Positions 26,537 to 35,316 of a stretch of 64,000 bases of DNA are shown piece after piece. The DNA comes from Chryseobacterium sp. MFBS3-17 (GTDB lineage Bacteria > Bacteroidota > Bacteroidia > Flavobacteriales > Weeksellaceae), in NCBI RefSeq assembly GCF_020687745.1, contig NZ_JAJEWK010000012.1, positions 248,001-312,000 on the forward strand, given 5' to 3'. The notes under the pieces were generated by a model that saw nothing but the letters and a program-made list of their open reading frames with translations, ran no database searches and was not told the DNA's origin. Position 1 is the stretch's first letter. Each line of letters opens with the position of its first letter. The translations under genes were made by a program, and so were the position numbers.

Positions 26537-27172
26537 ATGACAAAAAAAGCTTTACTTTTTATAAACGGAACACCGCCGGAATCGTTCCCGGATTTGCAGC
26601 TGTATGATGTGATCTGCTGTACAGACGGGGCTTTTCATTACCTGAATGATTTGAATTTTCCTTTGGATCAGCTCACTTTTGTTTCCGGAGATTTTGATGC
26701 TGGTACGGATTTGATCCGGAATGTGAAAGGGCAGGAAGGTTTTTCATTTGAAATTATAGAAACGCCGGATCAGGATAAAACCGACTTTCAGAAGGCTTTG
26801 GAGATTCTGGCAGAGCGGGGCGTACACCACGTAGATGTACTGGGAGGCAGCGGTGGTGAAATGGATCATTTCCTTGGGAATCTGCATGTGGCACAACTGT
26901 TCAGCCATTTGCTGAACATCACTTTTTACGATGCCTACGGCAGGTATTTTTTTGCGGAAAAGCATGTTGTTCTGAATGATGTGAACGGTAAAATCATTTC
27001 CCTTTACCCTTTTCCGGTGGCGGAAAACATCAAAACCACCGGGCTGAAATGGCCTTTGAACCAGGAAACATTAGAGGTGACCACTCGTATAGGTACACGG
27101 AATGAAGCCTCAGAGAACTGTGTAAGCATTACGTTTTCTGCAGGTAACCTCATTGTGTTTGTGGGGAAATAA
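26537..27172 (+). CDS. thiN: Thiamine diphosphokinase
   Basis: It transfers pyrophosphate from ATP to thiamine, producing the cofactor of pyruvate dehydrogenase and transketolase. The 211-residue length fits the bacterial ThiN type. Conserved features are CTDGAFHYL near the start, SGDFDAGTD, TPDQDKTDFQKAL with the catalytic aspartates, and LGGSGGEMDHFLGNL. It closes the run ABC exporter, lipoprotein, pduO, thiN. I see no TPP riboswitch upstream. Confidence 0.9.
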   Translation: MTKKALLFINGTPPESFPDLQLYDVICCTDGAFHYLNDLNFPLDQLTFVSGDFDAGTDLIRNVKGQEGFSFEIIETPDQDKTDFQKALEILAERGVHHVDVLGGSGGEMDHFLGNLHVAQLFSHLLNITFYDAYGRYFFAEKHVVLNDVNGKIISLYPFPVAENIKTTGLKWPLNQETLEVTTRIGTRNEASENCVSITFSAGNLIVFVGK

Positions 27173-27249
27173 TCCACCATAAAATTCATTATAAAGAATC
27201 AACTTTTTTTAGGACATTTGCATTTTAAAATTGTAATACAGCCGCATAC

Positions 27250-28641
27250 ATGAAAATTAAATATTCTGAACTGATAGACCAGACTTTGTATTTCCCTACG
27301 GAAGAATTTAACGTAGCCGAAAACAATTTGCTTTTTCACGACATTCCGCTTATGGAGGTGGTGGAGAAGTTTGGGACACCGCTGAAATTTAATTATCTGC
27401 CCAAAATATCCACCAATATCCAGCGTGCCAAGGCCTGGTTTAAAGAAGCGATAGAACGTGCGGATTATAAAAAAGGGTACCGCTACTGCTACTGCACCAA
27501 AAGCAGTCAGTTTGCCTTTGTGGTAGAAGAAGCCCTGAAGAATGATATTTCTCTGGAAACTTCCTCGGCATATGATATGGACATCGTGAAATCCCTTTAC
27601 GATAAAGGAAAATATGGTAAAGATGTGGAGGTAATCTGCAATGGATTTAAAACCGATGATTATCTGACCAAAATTTCAGATCTCATTAATGCTGGTTTTG
27701 AAAATATCATCCCCATTCTGGATAATTACCGTGAACTGGATAAACTCACGGAAAGCATAGATGCCACCTTTAATATCGGAATCAGAATCGCGTCTGAGGA
27801 AGAGCCCAAATTTGAATTTTATACCTCCCGGCTGGGAATCGGGTACAAGGATATTATTCCTTATTACAGCCAGAAAATTGCCGAACATCCCAATGCAAGA
27901 CTGAAAATGCTGCATTTTTTCATCAACACCGGCATCAAGGATACCGCTTATTACTGGAATGAACTGTATAAGTGCCTCCGGGTATATGCCAGGCTGAAGA
28001 AAATTGCACCGGAAGTGGATTCCCTCAACATTGGGGGCGGATTTCCCATCAAAACTTCTCTGAATTTCGATTATGACTATCAGTATATGGTCAATGAAAT
28101 TGTGACGCAGATTAAAAAATTCTGTGAGGAAGAAGGCGTGGAAGAACCCAATATCTATACCGAATTCGGAAGTTTTACCGTAGGCGAGAGCGGCGGACAT
28201 CTGTATAAAATTATTTCGCAGAAACGCCAGAACGACCGGGAAAAATGGAATATGATTGATTCTTCATTCATGACCACGCTGCCCGATACCTGGGCCATTT
28301 CCCGCCACTTTATCATGCTGCCGCTGAACCGGTGGGACGATACCTACGAACGGGTTTTCCTGGGCGGACTTACCTGTGACTCAGATGATTATTATAACTC
28401 CGAGCAGCATACCAACGCGATTTATCTGCCGGTATTCAGTGATACCAAGCCTTTGTATATCGGCTTTTTCCATACCGGTGCCTATCAGGAAACCATTGGT
28501 GGGTATGGCGGGGTGCATCATTGCCTCATGCCGCAGCCTAAACATATTCTCATAGACAAAGATGAAAACGGTGAATTTGTCTACACCCTGTTCCGGGAAG
28601 AGCAAAAGCCTGAAGAAGTTCTGAAGATTTTAGGATATTAA
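27250..28641 (+). CDS. speA: Arginine decarboxylase (PLP-dependent, alanine-racemase fold)
   Basis: It converts arginine to agmatine, the first step of putrescine and spermidine synthesis. The 463-residue protein belongs to the Orn/DAP/Arg decarboxylase 2 family, shorter than the E. coli SpeA. The PLP lysine lies in YCYCTKSSQFAF; the GGGF phosphate loop is LNIGGGFPIKTS; EFGSFTVGESGG and a late CDSDDYYN form the second active-site half. Its partner agmatinase, speB, is 830 bases away on the same strand, across an opposite-strand phosphatase gene. It ends with its own terminator. Confidence 0.92.
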   Translation: MKIKYSELIDQTLYFPTEEFNVAENNLLFHDIPLMEVVEKFGTPLKFNYLPKISTNIQRAKAWFKEAIERADYKKGYRYCYCTKSSQFAFVVEEALKNDISLETSSAYDMDIVKSLYDKGKYGKDVEVICNGFKTDDYLTKISDLINAGFENIIPILDNYRELDKLTESIDATFNIGIRIASEEEPKFEFYTSRLGIGYKDIIPYYSQKIAEHPNARLKMLHFFINTGIKDTAYYWNELYKCLRVYARLKKIAPEVDSLNIGGGFPIKTSLNFDYDYQYMVNEIVTQIKKFCEEEGVEEPNIYTEFGSFTVGESGGHLYKIISQKRQNDREKWNMIDSSFMTTLPDTWAISRHFIMLPLNRWDDTYERVFLGGLTCDSDDYYNSEQHTNAIYLPVFSDTKPLYIGFFHTGAYQETIGGYGGVHHCLMPQPKHILIDKDENGEFVYTLFREEQKPEEVLKILGY

Positions 28642-28644
28642 CCA

Positions 28645-28677
28645 CAAAGAGCAACCGGAAAAGTTGCTCTTTTTTTG
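28645..28677 (+). terminator. speA terminator
   Basis: AAAGAGCAAC and GTTGCTCTTT make a 10-bp stem followed by a T run, within 5 bases of the stop. A-rich bases on the other side may serve the opposite-strand gene as well. Confidence 0.85.
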
Positions 28678-28696
28678 TAGTAATTCTTATTAAAGG

Positions 28697-29356
28697 TTAA
28701 AAATATCTGGAGATTTTGTCAAATTCAATATCGCCAAAATCATTCACCAGAAGATTAGCCAGATCATATTGCTGTTTGCCGGAGTGGGCACTCTGGTAAG
28801 CCACGCAGAAAATACCGGCGGCGTGGGCGGCGGCAATTCCGTTGGTGGAATCTTCTATGACCATGCAGTGTTCATGTTGTTCTCCGGCCAGTTCGGCGGC
28901 TTTTACAAAAATCTCCGGGTGCGGCTTGGATTCCCGCAGGTCGGCTCCTGAAATTTTAGCCATGAAGTATGGATCCAGATCAAACTTTTCAAAAACCCAG
29001 TTGATGGTATTCATGTGTGCAGAAGAGGCCAAAACGAGTTTGGTGCCGTTCTCATGGTAATTCTCAATGAGTTCCCGTACCCCGGGCAGCAGACTGAAAT
29101 CTTCATCAGTATCAAAAAAATGCTTGAAATAGCGTCTTTTGATGCCGGCCAGATCTTCGTGTGTGGCATCCAGCCCGAAATGCCCGATCAGGGTTTCACA
29201 GACCCGTTTGGTAGATGCACCGGTGAAGGTGCTGTATAAATCTTCGGTCACCTGTATTCCGAAATCCTCAAACATTTTGAAATAGGCTTTCCGGTGCAGG
29301 GGTTCGGTATCTACAATGACCCCGTCCATGTCAAAAAGAACTGCTTTTAATGGCAT
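28697..29356 (-). CDS. HAD-family hydrolase, beta-phosphoglucomutase-like
   Basis: A 219-residue cytoplasmic phosphatase or phosphomutase. The nucleophile motif is FDMDGVIVDTEP, with the second aspartate two residues on as acid/base. Motif II is VLASSAH, the lysine is in ESKPHPEIF, and motif III is VIEDSTNG. The helical cap between about residues 15 and 85 is of the C1 type. The substrate is unknown; relatives act on sugar phosphates or 2-deoxyglucose-6-phosphate. It lies between speA and speB but on the opposite strand, with its own promoter. Confidence 0.9.
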   Translation of the reverse strand: MPLKAVLFDMDGVIVDTEPLHRKAYFKMFEDFGIQVTEDLYSTFTGASTKRVCETLIGHFGLDATHEDLAGIKRRYFKHFFDTDEDFSLLPGVRELIENYHENGTKLVLASSAHMNTINWVFEKFDLDPYFMAKISGADLRESKPHPEIFVKAAELAGEQHEHCMVIEDSTNGIAAAHAAGIFCVAYQSAHSGKQQYDLANLLVNDFGDIEFDKISRYF

Positions 29357-29374
29357 GTGAAATTATTTTTGATG

Positions 29375-29382
29375 CAAATTTA
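29375..29382 (-). promoter_or_regulatory. -7 element of the HAD gene
   Basis: CAAATTTA on the plus strand reads TAAATTTG on the minus strand, 19 bases before the ATG. Confidence 0.5.
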
Positions 29383-29442
29383 AACAATCTTAATCTGAAA
29401 TTCACTGACCCATCCGGCAAAAGAAAATCGACGGAAAATGGT

Positions 29443-29450
29443 TATCTTTG
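29443..29450 (+). promoter_or_regulatory. -7 element of speB
   Basis: TATCTTTG, 23 bases before the ATG at 29474. It rules out the ATG at 29438 as the start, since that lies upstream of the promoter. Confidence 0.55.
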
Positions 29451-29473
29451 AGGCTTTAAAAAATAAAAATAAG

Positions 29474-30325
29474 ATGAATACATACGCAGGAATCCCGGAA
29501 GAAAATGCAACGCTCGAAAATTCAAAAGTCATGCTGGTTACCGTGCCTTATGACGGTACTTCCACCTGGGGAAAAGGTGCAGACAAAGGTCCGGAGCTTT
29601 TTCTGGATGCATCAGAAAATATGGAACTTTTTGATATAGAAACCCGTACAGAACCTTATCTGCAAGGCGTGTGGATGGCTGGTGAAGTTTCAGAGAACTC
29701 CTCGCCCGAAGCCATGACTGAAGCGGTTTATCAGAAAACCAAAGAATTACTGAACTACGAAGATAAGCTGTTTACACTTTTTGGTGGCGAGCATTCGGTT
29801 TCCATAGGATCTATACGCGCCGTGGGCGAGAGGTACGAGAATCTTACCGTACTCCAGCTGGATGCGCATACAGATCTGAGACCGGAATTTCACGGGTCTG
29901 CTTCCAATCATGCCTGTGCGGTCTATGAGGCCAGCAAAAAACATAATCTGGTACAGGTAGGCATTCGTTCCTGTGATATAGAAGAAATGGAACACGTAAA
30001 TGAAGCGCAGTGTTTCTGGGCGCATGACATTGCCCAAAATGAGCGTTGGATAGATGATGTGCTGAGCAAAGTTTCCGGCAACGTGTACATTACCATTGAC
30101 CTGGATGCTTTTGATCCGGCTATTGCCCCTTCTACCGGAACGCCCGAGCCGGGAGGATTGCAGTGGTATCCTACGTTGGAACTACTGAAAAAAGTGTTTG
30201 AGAAGTGCAATGTCGTTGCTTTTGATATTGTGGAACTGATGGAATCCCCATATTCCAAACCCACCGCATTTCTGGCAGCGAAACTCTACTATAAGATGTT
30301 GGCGTATTATCATGTGAAGGGATAA
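29474..30325 (+). CDS. speB: Agmatinase
   Basis: It hydrolyses agmatine to putrescine and urea; together with SpeA it makes the polyamine backbone from arginine. The 283-residue ureohydrolase has the binuclear manganese motifs GGEHSVS, LDAHTDLR, SNHAC and TIDLDAFDPAIAPSTGTPEPGG. The SNHAC segment, with GEHS and DLDAFDP around it, distinguishes the agmatinase/arginase fold. Some relatives act on guanidinobutyrate or formiminoglutamate, but the neighbouring speA supports agmatine. The start was chosen from the promoter position. Confidence 0.93.
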   Translation: MNTYAGIPEENATLENSKVMLVTVPYDGTSTWGKGADKGPELFLDASENMELFDIETRTEPYLQGVWMAGEVSENSSPEAMTEAVYQKTKELLNYEDKLFTLFGGEHSVSIGSIRAVGERYENLTVLQLDAHTDLRPEFHGSASNHACAVYEASKKHNLVQVGIRSCDIEEMEHVNEAQCFWAHDIAQNERWIDDVLSKVSGNVYITIDLDAFDPAIAPSTGTPEPGGLQWYPTLELLKKVFEKCNVVAFDIVELMESPYSKPTAFLAAKLYYKMLAYYHVKG

Positions 30326-30382
30326 GAAAAATGTACCTCCCCATAAGCAATTCCGGAGAAGTTTTTTTAATTTTACCTTCTC

Positions 30383-31003
30383 ATGATGCGTAACCTTTTT
30401 GATTCAGATTCAGATGCTGATGCTGGCGTGAACTTGCTTCCGTACGAGGGCGAAGTTTATTATTATGGAAAGATTTTCTCTGCGGAGGAGGCTGACGGAA
30501 TTTTGGCGGAACTCCTTCGGGATATTGCCTGGAAGAATGACGAGGCGGTGATCTTTGGCAAAAAAATCATTACCAAACGCAAAGTGGCCTGGTATGGAGA
30601 TGCGGAATTTGAATATGGCTATTCCGGTGTAACCAAAAAAGCGCTGTTGTGGACTCCCGGATTGCTCCAACTGAAGAGCATTTGTGAACAAAAAACCGGT
30701 GAGACGTTTAATTCCTGTCTGCTGAACCTGTACCACAATGGAGACGAGGGCATGGCCTATCACAGTGACGGTGAGAAAGATTTAAAGGAAAACGGTGCCA
30801 TTGCCTCCCTGAGTTTCGGTGCTGAGCGAAAATTTTCCTTTAAGCATAAGCAAACCAAAGAAAGAAAAGATTTATTTCTGGAGCATGGCAGTCTGCTGGT
30901 GATGACCGGTGAAACCCAGAAGTACTGGCTGCATCGCCTGCCGCCTTCCAAAAGGGTTTCAGAGCCGCGGATTAATCTTACCTTTCGTACCATTGTCCAA
31001 TAA
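30383..31003 (+). CDS. AlkB-like 2-oxoglutarate/Fe(II) dioxygenase
   Basis: It probably removes alkyl groups from damaged DNA or RNA bases by oxidative demethylation. The 206-residue protein has the double-stranded beta-helix iron ligands HSD in MAYHSDGEKDL and a distal histidine in YWLHRLPPS, and the 2-oxoglutarate-binding arginines in SEPRINLTFR. NLYHNGDEGM and SLSFGAERKF are typical of the AlkB family. The short sequence lacks the extra loops of longer eukaryotic homologues. It starts 57 bases after speB and ends at a hairpin shared with the converging BON/SH3 gene. Confidence 0.9.
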   Translation: MMRNLFDSDSDADAGVNLLPYEGEVYYYGKIFSAEEADGILAELLRDIAWKNDEAVIFGKKIITKRKVAWYGDAEFEYGYSGVTKKALLWTPGLLQLKSICEQKTGETFNSCLLNLYHNGDEGMAYHSDGEKDLKENGAIASLSFGAERKFSFKHKQTKERKDLFLEHGSLLVMTGETQKYWLHRLPPSKRVSEPRINLTFRTIVQ

Positions 31004-31005
31004 AA

Positions 31006-31031
31006 TTCCCCGGATCGCCAGATCCGGGGAA
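31006..31031. terminator. Bidirectional terminator between alkB-like gene and BON/SH3 gene
   Basis: TTCCCCGGATC and GATCCGGGGAA pair perfectly over 11 bp around GCCA, located between the converging stops at 31003 and 31056. Confidence 0.8.
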
Positions 31032-31055
31032 ATCTTTAGTATGAAAGTTCAGTAA

Positions 31056-31475
31056 TTACACTTTCAGATATCTTGCATAGGCATATCCTTCTTCACCGGA
31101 TGCGGTGCGGATTCTCCACCAGTCATCAGAAGACTGCTCTACCAGCGTTACGGTTTCCCCTTTTCCGGCTTTCCCGATGATGGCAGCGTCTGTAGAAGGC
31201 TCCTGTCTGATGTTCAGATTAGATTCTTCTGTATTTACTGTAAGTGCTGTTCCTGTAGCTACACCTGCTACCTGTACATCAATATTAATGTCTGAAGCAG
31301 AGTAGGAGGCATCTATGGCTCCCAGTGCATTCCAAACTGCGTCTTTGGCAGCAGTAGAACCTGCATTTCCGGATACATACAGTATTCCGTCCTGTTCTTT
31401 TACCTGTAAACCGCTCACTCCTGCAGACTGTGCTGCAGCAATTACTCCGGCGTATTTTTCCTGTAGTACACTCAT
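31056..31475 (-). CDS. BON-like domain plus SH3b protein, no signal peptide
   Basis: A 139-residue cytoplasmic-looking protein. Residues about 1-70 form a BON-like fold (YAGVIAAAQSAGVSGLQVKEQDG, WNALGAID, DINIDVQV). Residues 78-139 form a bacterial SH3 domain (LNIRQEPSTDAAIIG, DDWWRIRT, GYAYARYLKV). E. coli Kbp (YgaU), a potassium-binding cytoplasmic protein, has BON plus LysM, and here SH3b takes LysM's place. It lies 14 bases downstream of the BON lipoprotein gene on the same strand and is co-transcribed with it. The potassium link is only by analogy. Confidence 0.8.
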   Translation of the reverse strand: MSVLQEKYAGVIAAAQSAGVSGLQVKEQDGILYVSGNAGSTAAKDAVWNALGAIDASYSASDINIDVQVAGVATGTALTVNTEESNLNIRQEPSTDAAIIGKAGKGETVTLVEQSSDDWWRIRTASGEEGYAYARYLKV

Positions 31476-31489
31476 TGTATTCTGTTTAG

Positions 31490-31969
31490 TTATTTTACGT
31501 TATAGTTGAAGTTTACTTTTCCTACCTGTAAAGCATCTACAGATTCTTTAATTTTTCTGGCCTGTGCCGGGGATACGTCTCCGGTAAGGGTAAGCTCACC
31601 ATTTACCACCTCTACATTTACAGACGGGAAGTCTTTTACTGCATCGGCTACTTTTTGCTGAACTTCCGGATCTACCACAGAATTAACTTCTACCGGTGCC
31701 GGTGCTTCTATAGTGGTCATGTCCATTACATCTTTTACCCCGTTAATTCCTTTCAGCTGTGCAATCATGGCGTCTCTGGAAGCTTCATCTGCAAATGTTC
31801 CGCTCAGGTGTGCAGTTCCGTCTTTTACTTCAACAGATGCATTAGGATTTGTAGTCACTACAGTAGTGGCTTGTGTGGTCAGTTCTGCATCAGAAATTTT
31901 TTTCTTGCACGAAACAGATCCAAGAGAAATCGCAAGTGCCAGTGCACCCATTGCTAATGTTTTTTTCAT
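31490..31969 (-). CDS. Lipoprotein with two BON domains
   Basis: A 159-residue envelope lipoprotein: signal peptide with lipobox GSVSC (cysteine at residue 21), then two BON repeats (ASVEVKDGTAHLSGTFADEA and, after the VVDPEVQQKVADAV helix, VNVEVVNGELTLTGDVSPAQ). BON domains in OsmY and DolP bind anionic phospholipids and help envelope stress resistance. It leads a two-gene operon with the BON/SH3 protein, so the pair probably acts in envelope or osmotic stress on both sides of the inner membrane (inference). A -7 element lies 32 bases upstream. Confidence 0.88.
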   Translation of the reverse strand: MKKTLAMGALALAISLGSVSCKKKISDAELTTQATTVVTTNPNASVEVKDGTAHLSGTFADEASRDAMIAQLKGINGVKDVMDMTTIEAPAPVEVNSVVDPEVQQKVADAVKDFPSVNVEVVNGELTLTGDVSPAQARKIKESVDALQVGKVNFNYNVK

Positions 31970-32000
31970 AGTAAATTGTTTAATGTTAAAATTATGTTCT

Positions 32001-32008
32001 CAAATTTA
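32001..32008 (-). promoter_or_regulatory. -7 element of the BON operon
   Basis: CAAATTTA on the plus strand, TAAATTTG on the minus strand, 32 bases before the lipoprotein ATG. Confidence 0.5.
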
Positions 32009-32206
32009 GAAATAAAATCGATAATATCCGGTAAATAATCGTTAAAAATTTCTTTATTTCCGGATTCAAATGTACACTTTATCTGAAAACAGTTTTTTCA
32101 TTCAAAAAATATACCGCCATTACCTCCAATCGCTGAAAAAACAGAATTTTTGAACATTTAAAGGCCGGTGATACCAATCTGAATGCCATTAATTCAGAGA
32201 TTATTT

Positions 32207-32214
32207 TATATTTG
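32207..32214 (+). promoter_or_regulatory. -7 element of the symporter gene
   Basis: TATATTTG, 22 bases before the ATG at 32237. A second TAAATTTG touches the ATG and is too close to serve. Confidence 0.5.
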
Positions 32215-32236
32215 TACCTGATTGAAATAAATTTGT

Positions 32237-33664
32237 ATGAGTCCAACACTACTTCGTATCTTTCCATTCATTACCCTGACCATTGTGGTGCTGCTGCATG
32301 GCGTCAATTTTTTTAATCCCCTGCCGGCAGATTATCTGGTTTTCGGACATCTGTTGTTTATATTGGGGATGATTACATTTGCACTGCGCAGAAAAAACCT
32401 CACCACATGGATTCTGATCAGTATTGTGATGGGCGTCATTATCGGACGTGATTTTCCCGGTGTGGCACTCTCTCTGCAGCCCCTCAGCCAGGGATTTATC
32501 CGACTGGTGAAAACCATTGTAGGGCCTATTTTATTTGCTACGCTGGTCTATGGAATTGCCGGTCATTCTGATTTGAAACAAGTAGGCAGAATGGCGTGGA
32601 AGTCTTTGCTCTATTTTTATACAGCTACCACCATTGCATTGTTTATTGGTCTGGCAGCGATTAATATCACCAAAGCCGGTATGGGAATAGATGCCAGTAA
32701 AATACCCCATCATGATCTGCCTGCCACTTCTGCCGTAAAAGACGCAGATGTTCAGGCTCTGCAGAATATTCCGGAAGGAACCCAATGGCTGTTTAAAACC
32801 ACCGCTTTTTTCAGAGATGTTTTCCCAGAGAATATCATTAAATCCATCTATGACAACCAGGTGCTTCAGATTGTGGTATTTGCGGTGATTTTCGGTATTG
32901 GCCTGGCCCAGCTGCCGGAGCGGAAGAAAAAACCAATGGTAGATTTCATGGACAGTCTGGCAGAAACCATGTTCAAATATACCCATATCATTATGTATTT
33001 TGCACCGGTTGGGGTGGGCGCTGCCATGGCGTATACGGTGGGTCACATGGGCATTGATATTCTGAAATATCTGTTTATGCTGCTGCTCACGCTGTACTGT
33101 GCGCTGATTGCTTTTATATTACTGGTGCTCTTGCCTATTGCGCTGTACATGAAAGTGCCTGTACGCAAGTTTGTGCAGGCCGTCAAAGAACCGGTTTCCA
33201 TCGCATTTGCCACTACCAGTTCAGATGCCGCCTTGCCTGTAGTAATGCAAAATATGGAGCGTTTCGGAGTTCCCAGAAAAGTAGTGTCTTTTGTAGTGCC
33301 TACGGGATATTCCTTTAATCTGGACGGAACCACATTGTACCTTTCTCTGGCCTCTATTTTCGTGGCCCAGGCCGCAGGAATTGACCTTTCGTTCGGTCAG
33401 CAGTTGCTGATTTGCTTAACGCTGATGATTACCAGCAAAGGGGTGGCGGCAATACCCCGGGCATCCCTCATTATCCTCATTGCCACGGCAGACCAGTTCG
33501 GACTGCCGGTATTCATCATTGCAGCCATTCTGGGTATTGACGAACTGATGGATATGGGCCGAACATCGGTAAACGTAATTGGTAACTGCCTGGCATCCGT
33601 GATTATCGCCAAGTGGGAGGGCGAGTTTGATCAGGAAAAAGCATTGAACTTTGTGGAAGATTAA
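32237..33664 (+). CDS. Dicarboxylate/glutamate:cation symporter (DAACS family)
   Basis: A 475-residue inner-membrane carrier that imports glutamate, aspartate or C4-dicarboxylates with protons or sodium. It has eight or so membrane helices and two re-entrant loops. The first re-entrant loop carries the serine-rich SIAFATTSSDAALPVVM, and the family signature NLDGTTLYLS follows in helix 7, then GVAAIPRASLIIL and the substrate-binding DRTSVNV-like segment MGRTSVNVIGNCLAS. The first 60 residues add one or two extra helices before the core. It has no linked partner genes. Confidence 0.92.
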   Translation: MSPTLLRIFPFITLTIVVLLHGVNFFNPLPADYLVFGHLLFILGMITFALRRKNLTTWILISIVMGVIIGRDFPGVALSLQPLSQGFIRLVKTIVGPILFATLVYGIAGHSDLKQVGRMAWKSLLYFYTATTIALFIGLAAINITKAGMGIDASKIPHHDLPATSAVKDADVQALQNIPEGTQWLFKTTAFFRDVFPENIIKSIYDNQVLQIVVFAVIFGIGLAQLPERKKKPMVDFMDSLAETMFKYTHIIMYFAPVGVGAAMAYTVGHMGIDILKYLFMLLLTLYCALIAFILLVLLPIALYMKVPVRKFVQAVKEPVSIAFATTSSDAALPVVMQNMERFGVPRKVVSFVVPTGYSFNLDGTTLYLSLASIFVAQAAGIDLSFGQQLLICLTLMITSKGVAAIPRASLIILIATADQFGLPVFIIAAILGIDELMDMGRTSVNVIGNCLASVIIAKWEGEFDQEKALNFVED

Positions 33665-33771
33665 GGTAAAGATCTGACACATGATTCGTAATGGAATGAT
33701 GAAACTTTTGTCAATAATCGTCATCTGATAAATCTCTTATTTAGATTGGCTCTGAATTGGCCGAATTTCCG

Positions 33772-33779
33772 TAAATTTG
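33772..33779 (+). promoter_or_regulatory. -7 element of apbC
   Basis: TAAATTTG, 19 bases before the ATG at 33799. Confidence 0.5.
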
Positions 33780-33798
33780 CCTTTCAATACAGTAAATT

Positions 33799-34899
33799 AT
33801 GTTGACGAAAGCAAAAGTACAGGATTTCCTGAAAGAAATAGAAGTAGAAGACCTGGTAAATAACCTGCAGGTGATGGGCAGCGAGGTGTATATTGATATG
33901 ACCGCTCACTCGCCGGCAATGCACGAAAAGAAGAAACTGGAAGTAGCGATGAAGCAGGCTTTCAGTTCAGAATTTGGTGAAGAGGTAGTGCTGAAACTCA
34001 AGATTATCTCTCCGGAACCGACCCAGGTTCAGCAAAACCAGATCAAGGGCAAGCAAATCCCCGGAATCAAAAACATCATTGCCGTAGCTTCCGGTAAAGG
34101 AGGGGTAGGTAAATCTACGGTGGCAGCCAATCTGGCGGTTACCATGGCAAAAATGGGCTTCAAAGTAGGATTGCTGGATGCAGATATTTACGGTCCGTCT
34201 GTGCCTACCATGCTGGATACCGAAGGTCAGAAACCGGTTTCCGTGGAGGTAGAGGGCAGAAATTTGATGAAGCCTGTTGAAAATTATGGCGTCAAAATGC
34301 TGTCAATCGGGTATTTCTCCGGTGCCAATCAGGCAGTGGTATGGCGGGGACCTATGGCTTCTAAAGCACTGAATCAGATGATTCGTGATGCCCATTGGGG
34401 TGAGCTGGATTTTCTTTTGGTAGATCTTCCGCCCGGAACAGGAGATATCCATTTGTCCATCATACAGGAAGTACCGGTTACAGGAGCTGTAATTGTAAGT
34501 ACACCGCAACATGTGGCTCTGGCCGATGTGAGAAAAGGAATTGCCATGTTCCAGATGGACAGCATCAATATTCCGGTATTGGGACTTATTGAAAATATGG
34601 CGTATTTTACACCGGAAGAACTTCCGGATAACAAATATTATATCTTCGGAAACCAGGGCGCACAGTATCTGGCAGAAGATTTGGGGATACCTGTTTTAGG
34701 AGAGATTCCACTCATTCAGAGTATTCGCGAGGCCGGAGATGTAGGTCGCCCGGCAGCATTGCAGGAAGGATCCAAAATTGAAGAAATTTATAAACTGACC
34801 ACTCAGAGAATGGTGGAAAGTCTGGTAGAACGCAATAAAAACCTGCCGCCTACCGAAGCCGTGAAAATCACGACCATGGCCGGCTGCTCCGGCAAATAA
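33799..34899 (+). CDS. apbC: Mrp/NBP35-family iron-sulfur carrier ATPase
   Basis: A 366-residue cytoplasmic P-loop ATPase that carries and delivers [4Fe-4S] clusters. Residues 1-85 form a DUF59 (MIP18-like) domain. The deviant Walker A GKGGVGKST begins near residue 99, with switch I LLDADIYGPSVP and a VDLPPGTGD Walker B. The usual CxxC cluster-binding pair of the family is not obvious; cysteines are nearly absent apart from the terminal MAGCSGK. The NifU-like gene 45 bases downstream makes a cluster-supply pair. The likely clients include LipA (40239), which needs two such clusters. Confidence 0.9.
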   Translation: MLTKAKVQDFLKEIEVEDLVNNLQVMGSEVYIDMTAHSPAMHEKKKLEVAMKQAFSSEFGEEVVLKLKIISPEPTQVQQNQIKGKQIPGIKNIIAVASGKGGVGKSTVAANLAVTMAKMGFKVGLLDADIYGPSVPTMLDTEGQKPVSVEVEGRNLMKPVENYGVKMLSIGYFSGANQAVVWRGPMASKALNQMIRDAHWGELDFLLVDLPPGTGDIHLSIIQEVPVTGAVIVSTPQHVALADVRKGIAMFQMDSINIPVLGLIENMAYFTPEELPDNKYYIFGNQGAQYLAEDLGIPVLGEIPLIQSIREAGDVGRPAALQEGSKIEEIYKLTTQRMVESLVERNKNLPPTEAVKITTMAGCSGK

Positions 34900-34944
34900 T
34901 GAACCGGCTGTAATGATGAAAAATTATGATAACGCTCTATTAAA

Positions 34945-35196
34945 ATGATGACAAACAGTACAGAACATGAATCTACCGTAACCCGCGTCCTGGAGGCGCT
35001 GGAGAGTATTCGTCCCTTTCTGAATAAAGATGGCGGCGATATAGAACTGGTAGATGTGGAAGATAAAAAAGTGATCGTGAAACTACAGGGCAACTGCAAT
35101 GGCTGCCCCATGAGTTTCTCTACCATGAAACTGGGTGTGGAAAATACCATAAAACAGCACGCACCGGAAATTCAGGAGGTAATCAGCATTAACTGA
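34945..35196 (+). CDS. NifU C-terminal-domain iron-sulfur protein
   Basis: An 83-residue scaffold of the Nfu type. The cluster-binding CxxC is in QGNCNGCPMSFSTMK, preceded by the typical helix LEALESIRPFLNKDGGDIELVDV. Nfu proteins hold a [4Fe-4S] cluster between two subunits and hand it to targets. It lies 45 bases downstream of apbC in the same operon and ends in a hairpin. The start may be the second ATG, three bases later. Confidence 0.9.
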   Translation: MMTNSTEHESTVTRVLEALESIRPFLNKDGGDIELVDVEDKKVIVKLQGNCNGCPMSFSTMKLGVENTIKQHAPEIQEVISIN

Positions 35197-35215
35197 TACC
35201 TCAATAATGAAACAC

Positions 35216-35248
35216 ATCCCTTTTTGCAAATTGCCGAAAGGGATTTTT
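35216..35248 (+). terminator. Terminator after the NifU-like gene
   Basis: ATCCCTTT and AAAGGGAT form a stem with a 13-base loop, followed by T-rich sequence. Confidence 0.65.
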
Positions 35249-35289
35249 ATTTCTGTGACCTGCAAAAATGAATCACAGTCTTTTTTCGT

Positions 35290-35297
35290 TATATTTG
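35290..35297 (+). promoter_or_regulatory. -7 element of dacB
   Basis: TATATTTG, 19 bases before the ATG at 35317, so the TTG at 35308 is not needed as the start. Confidence 0.5.
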
Positions 35298-35316
35298 AAA
35301 TTAAAAATTGCATTGT

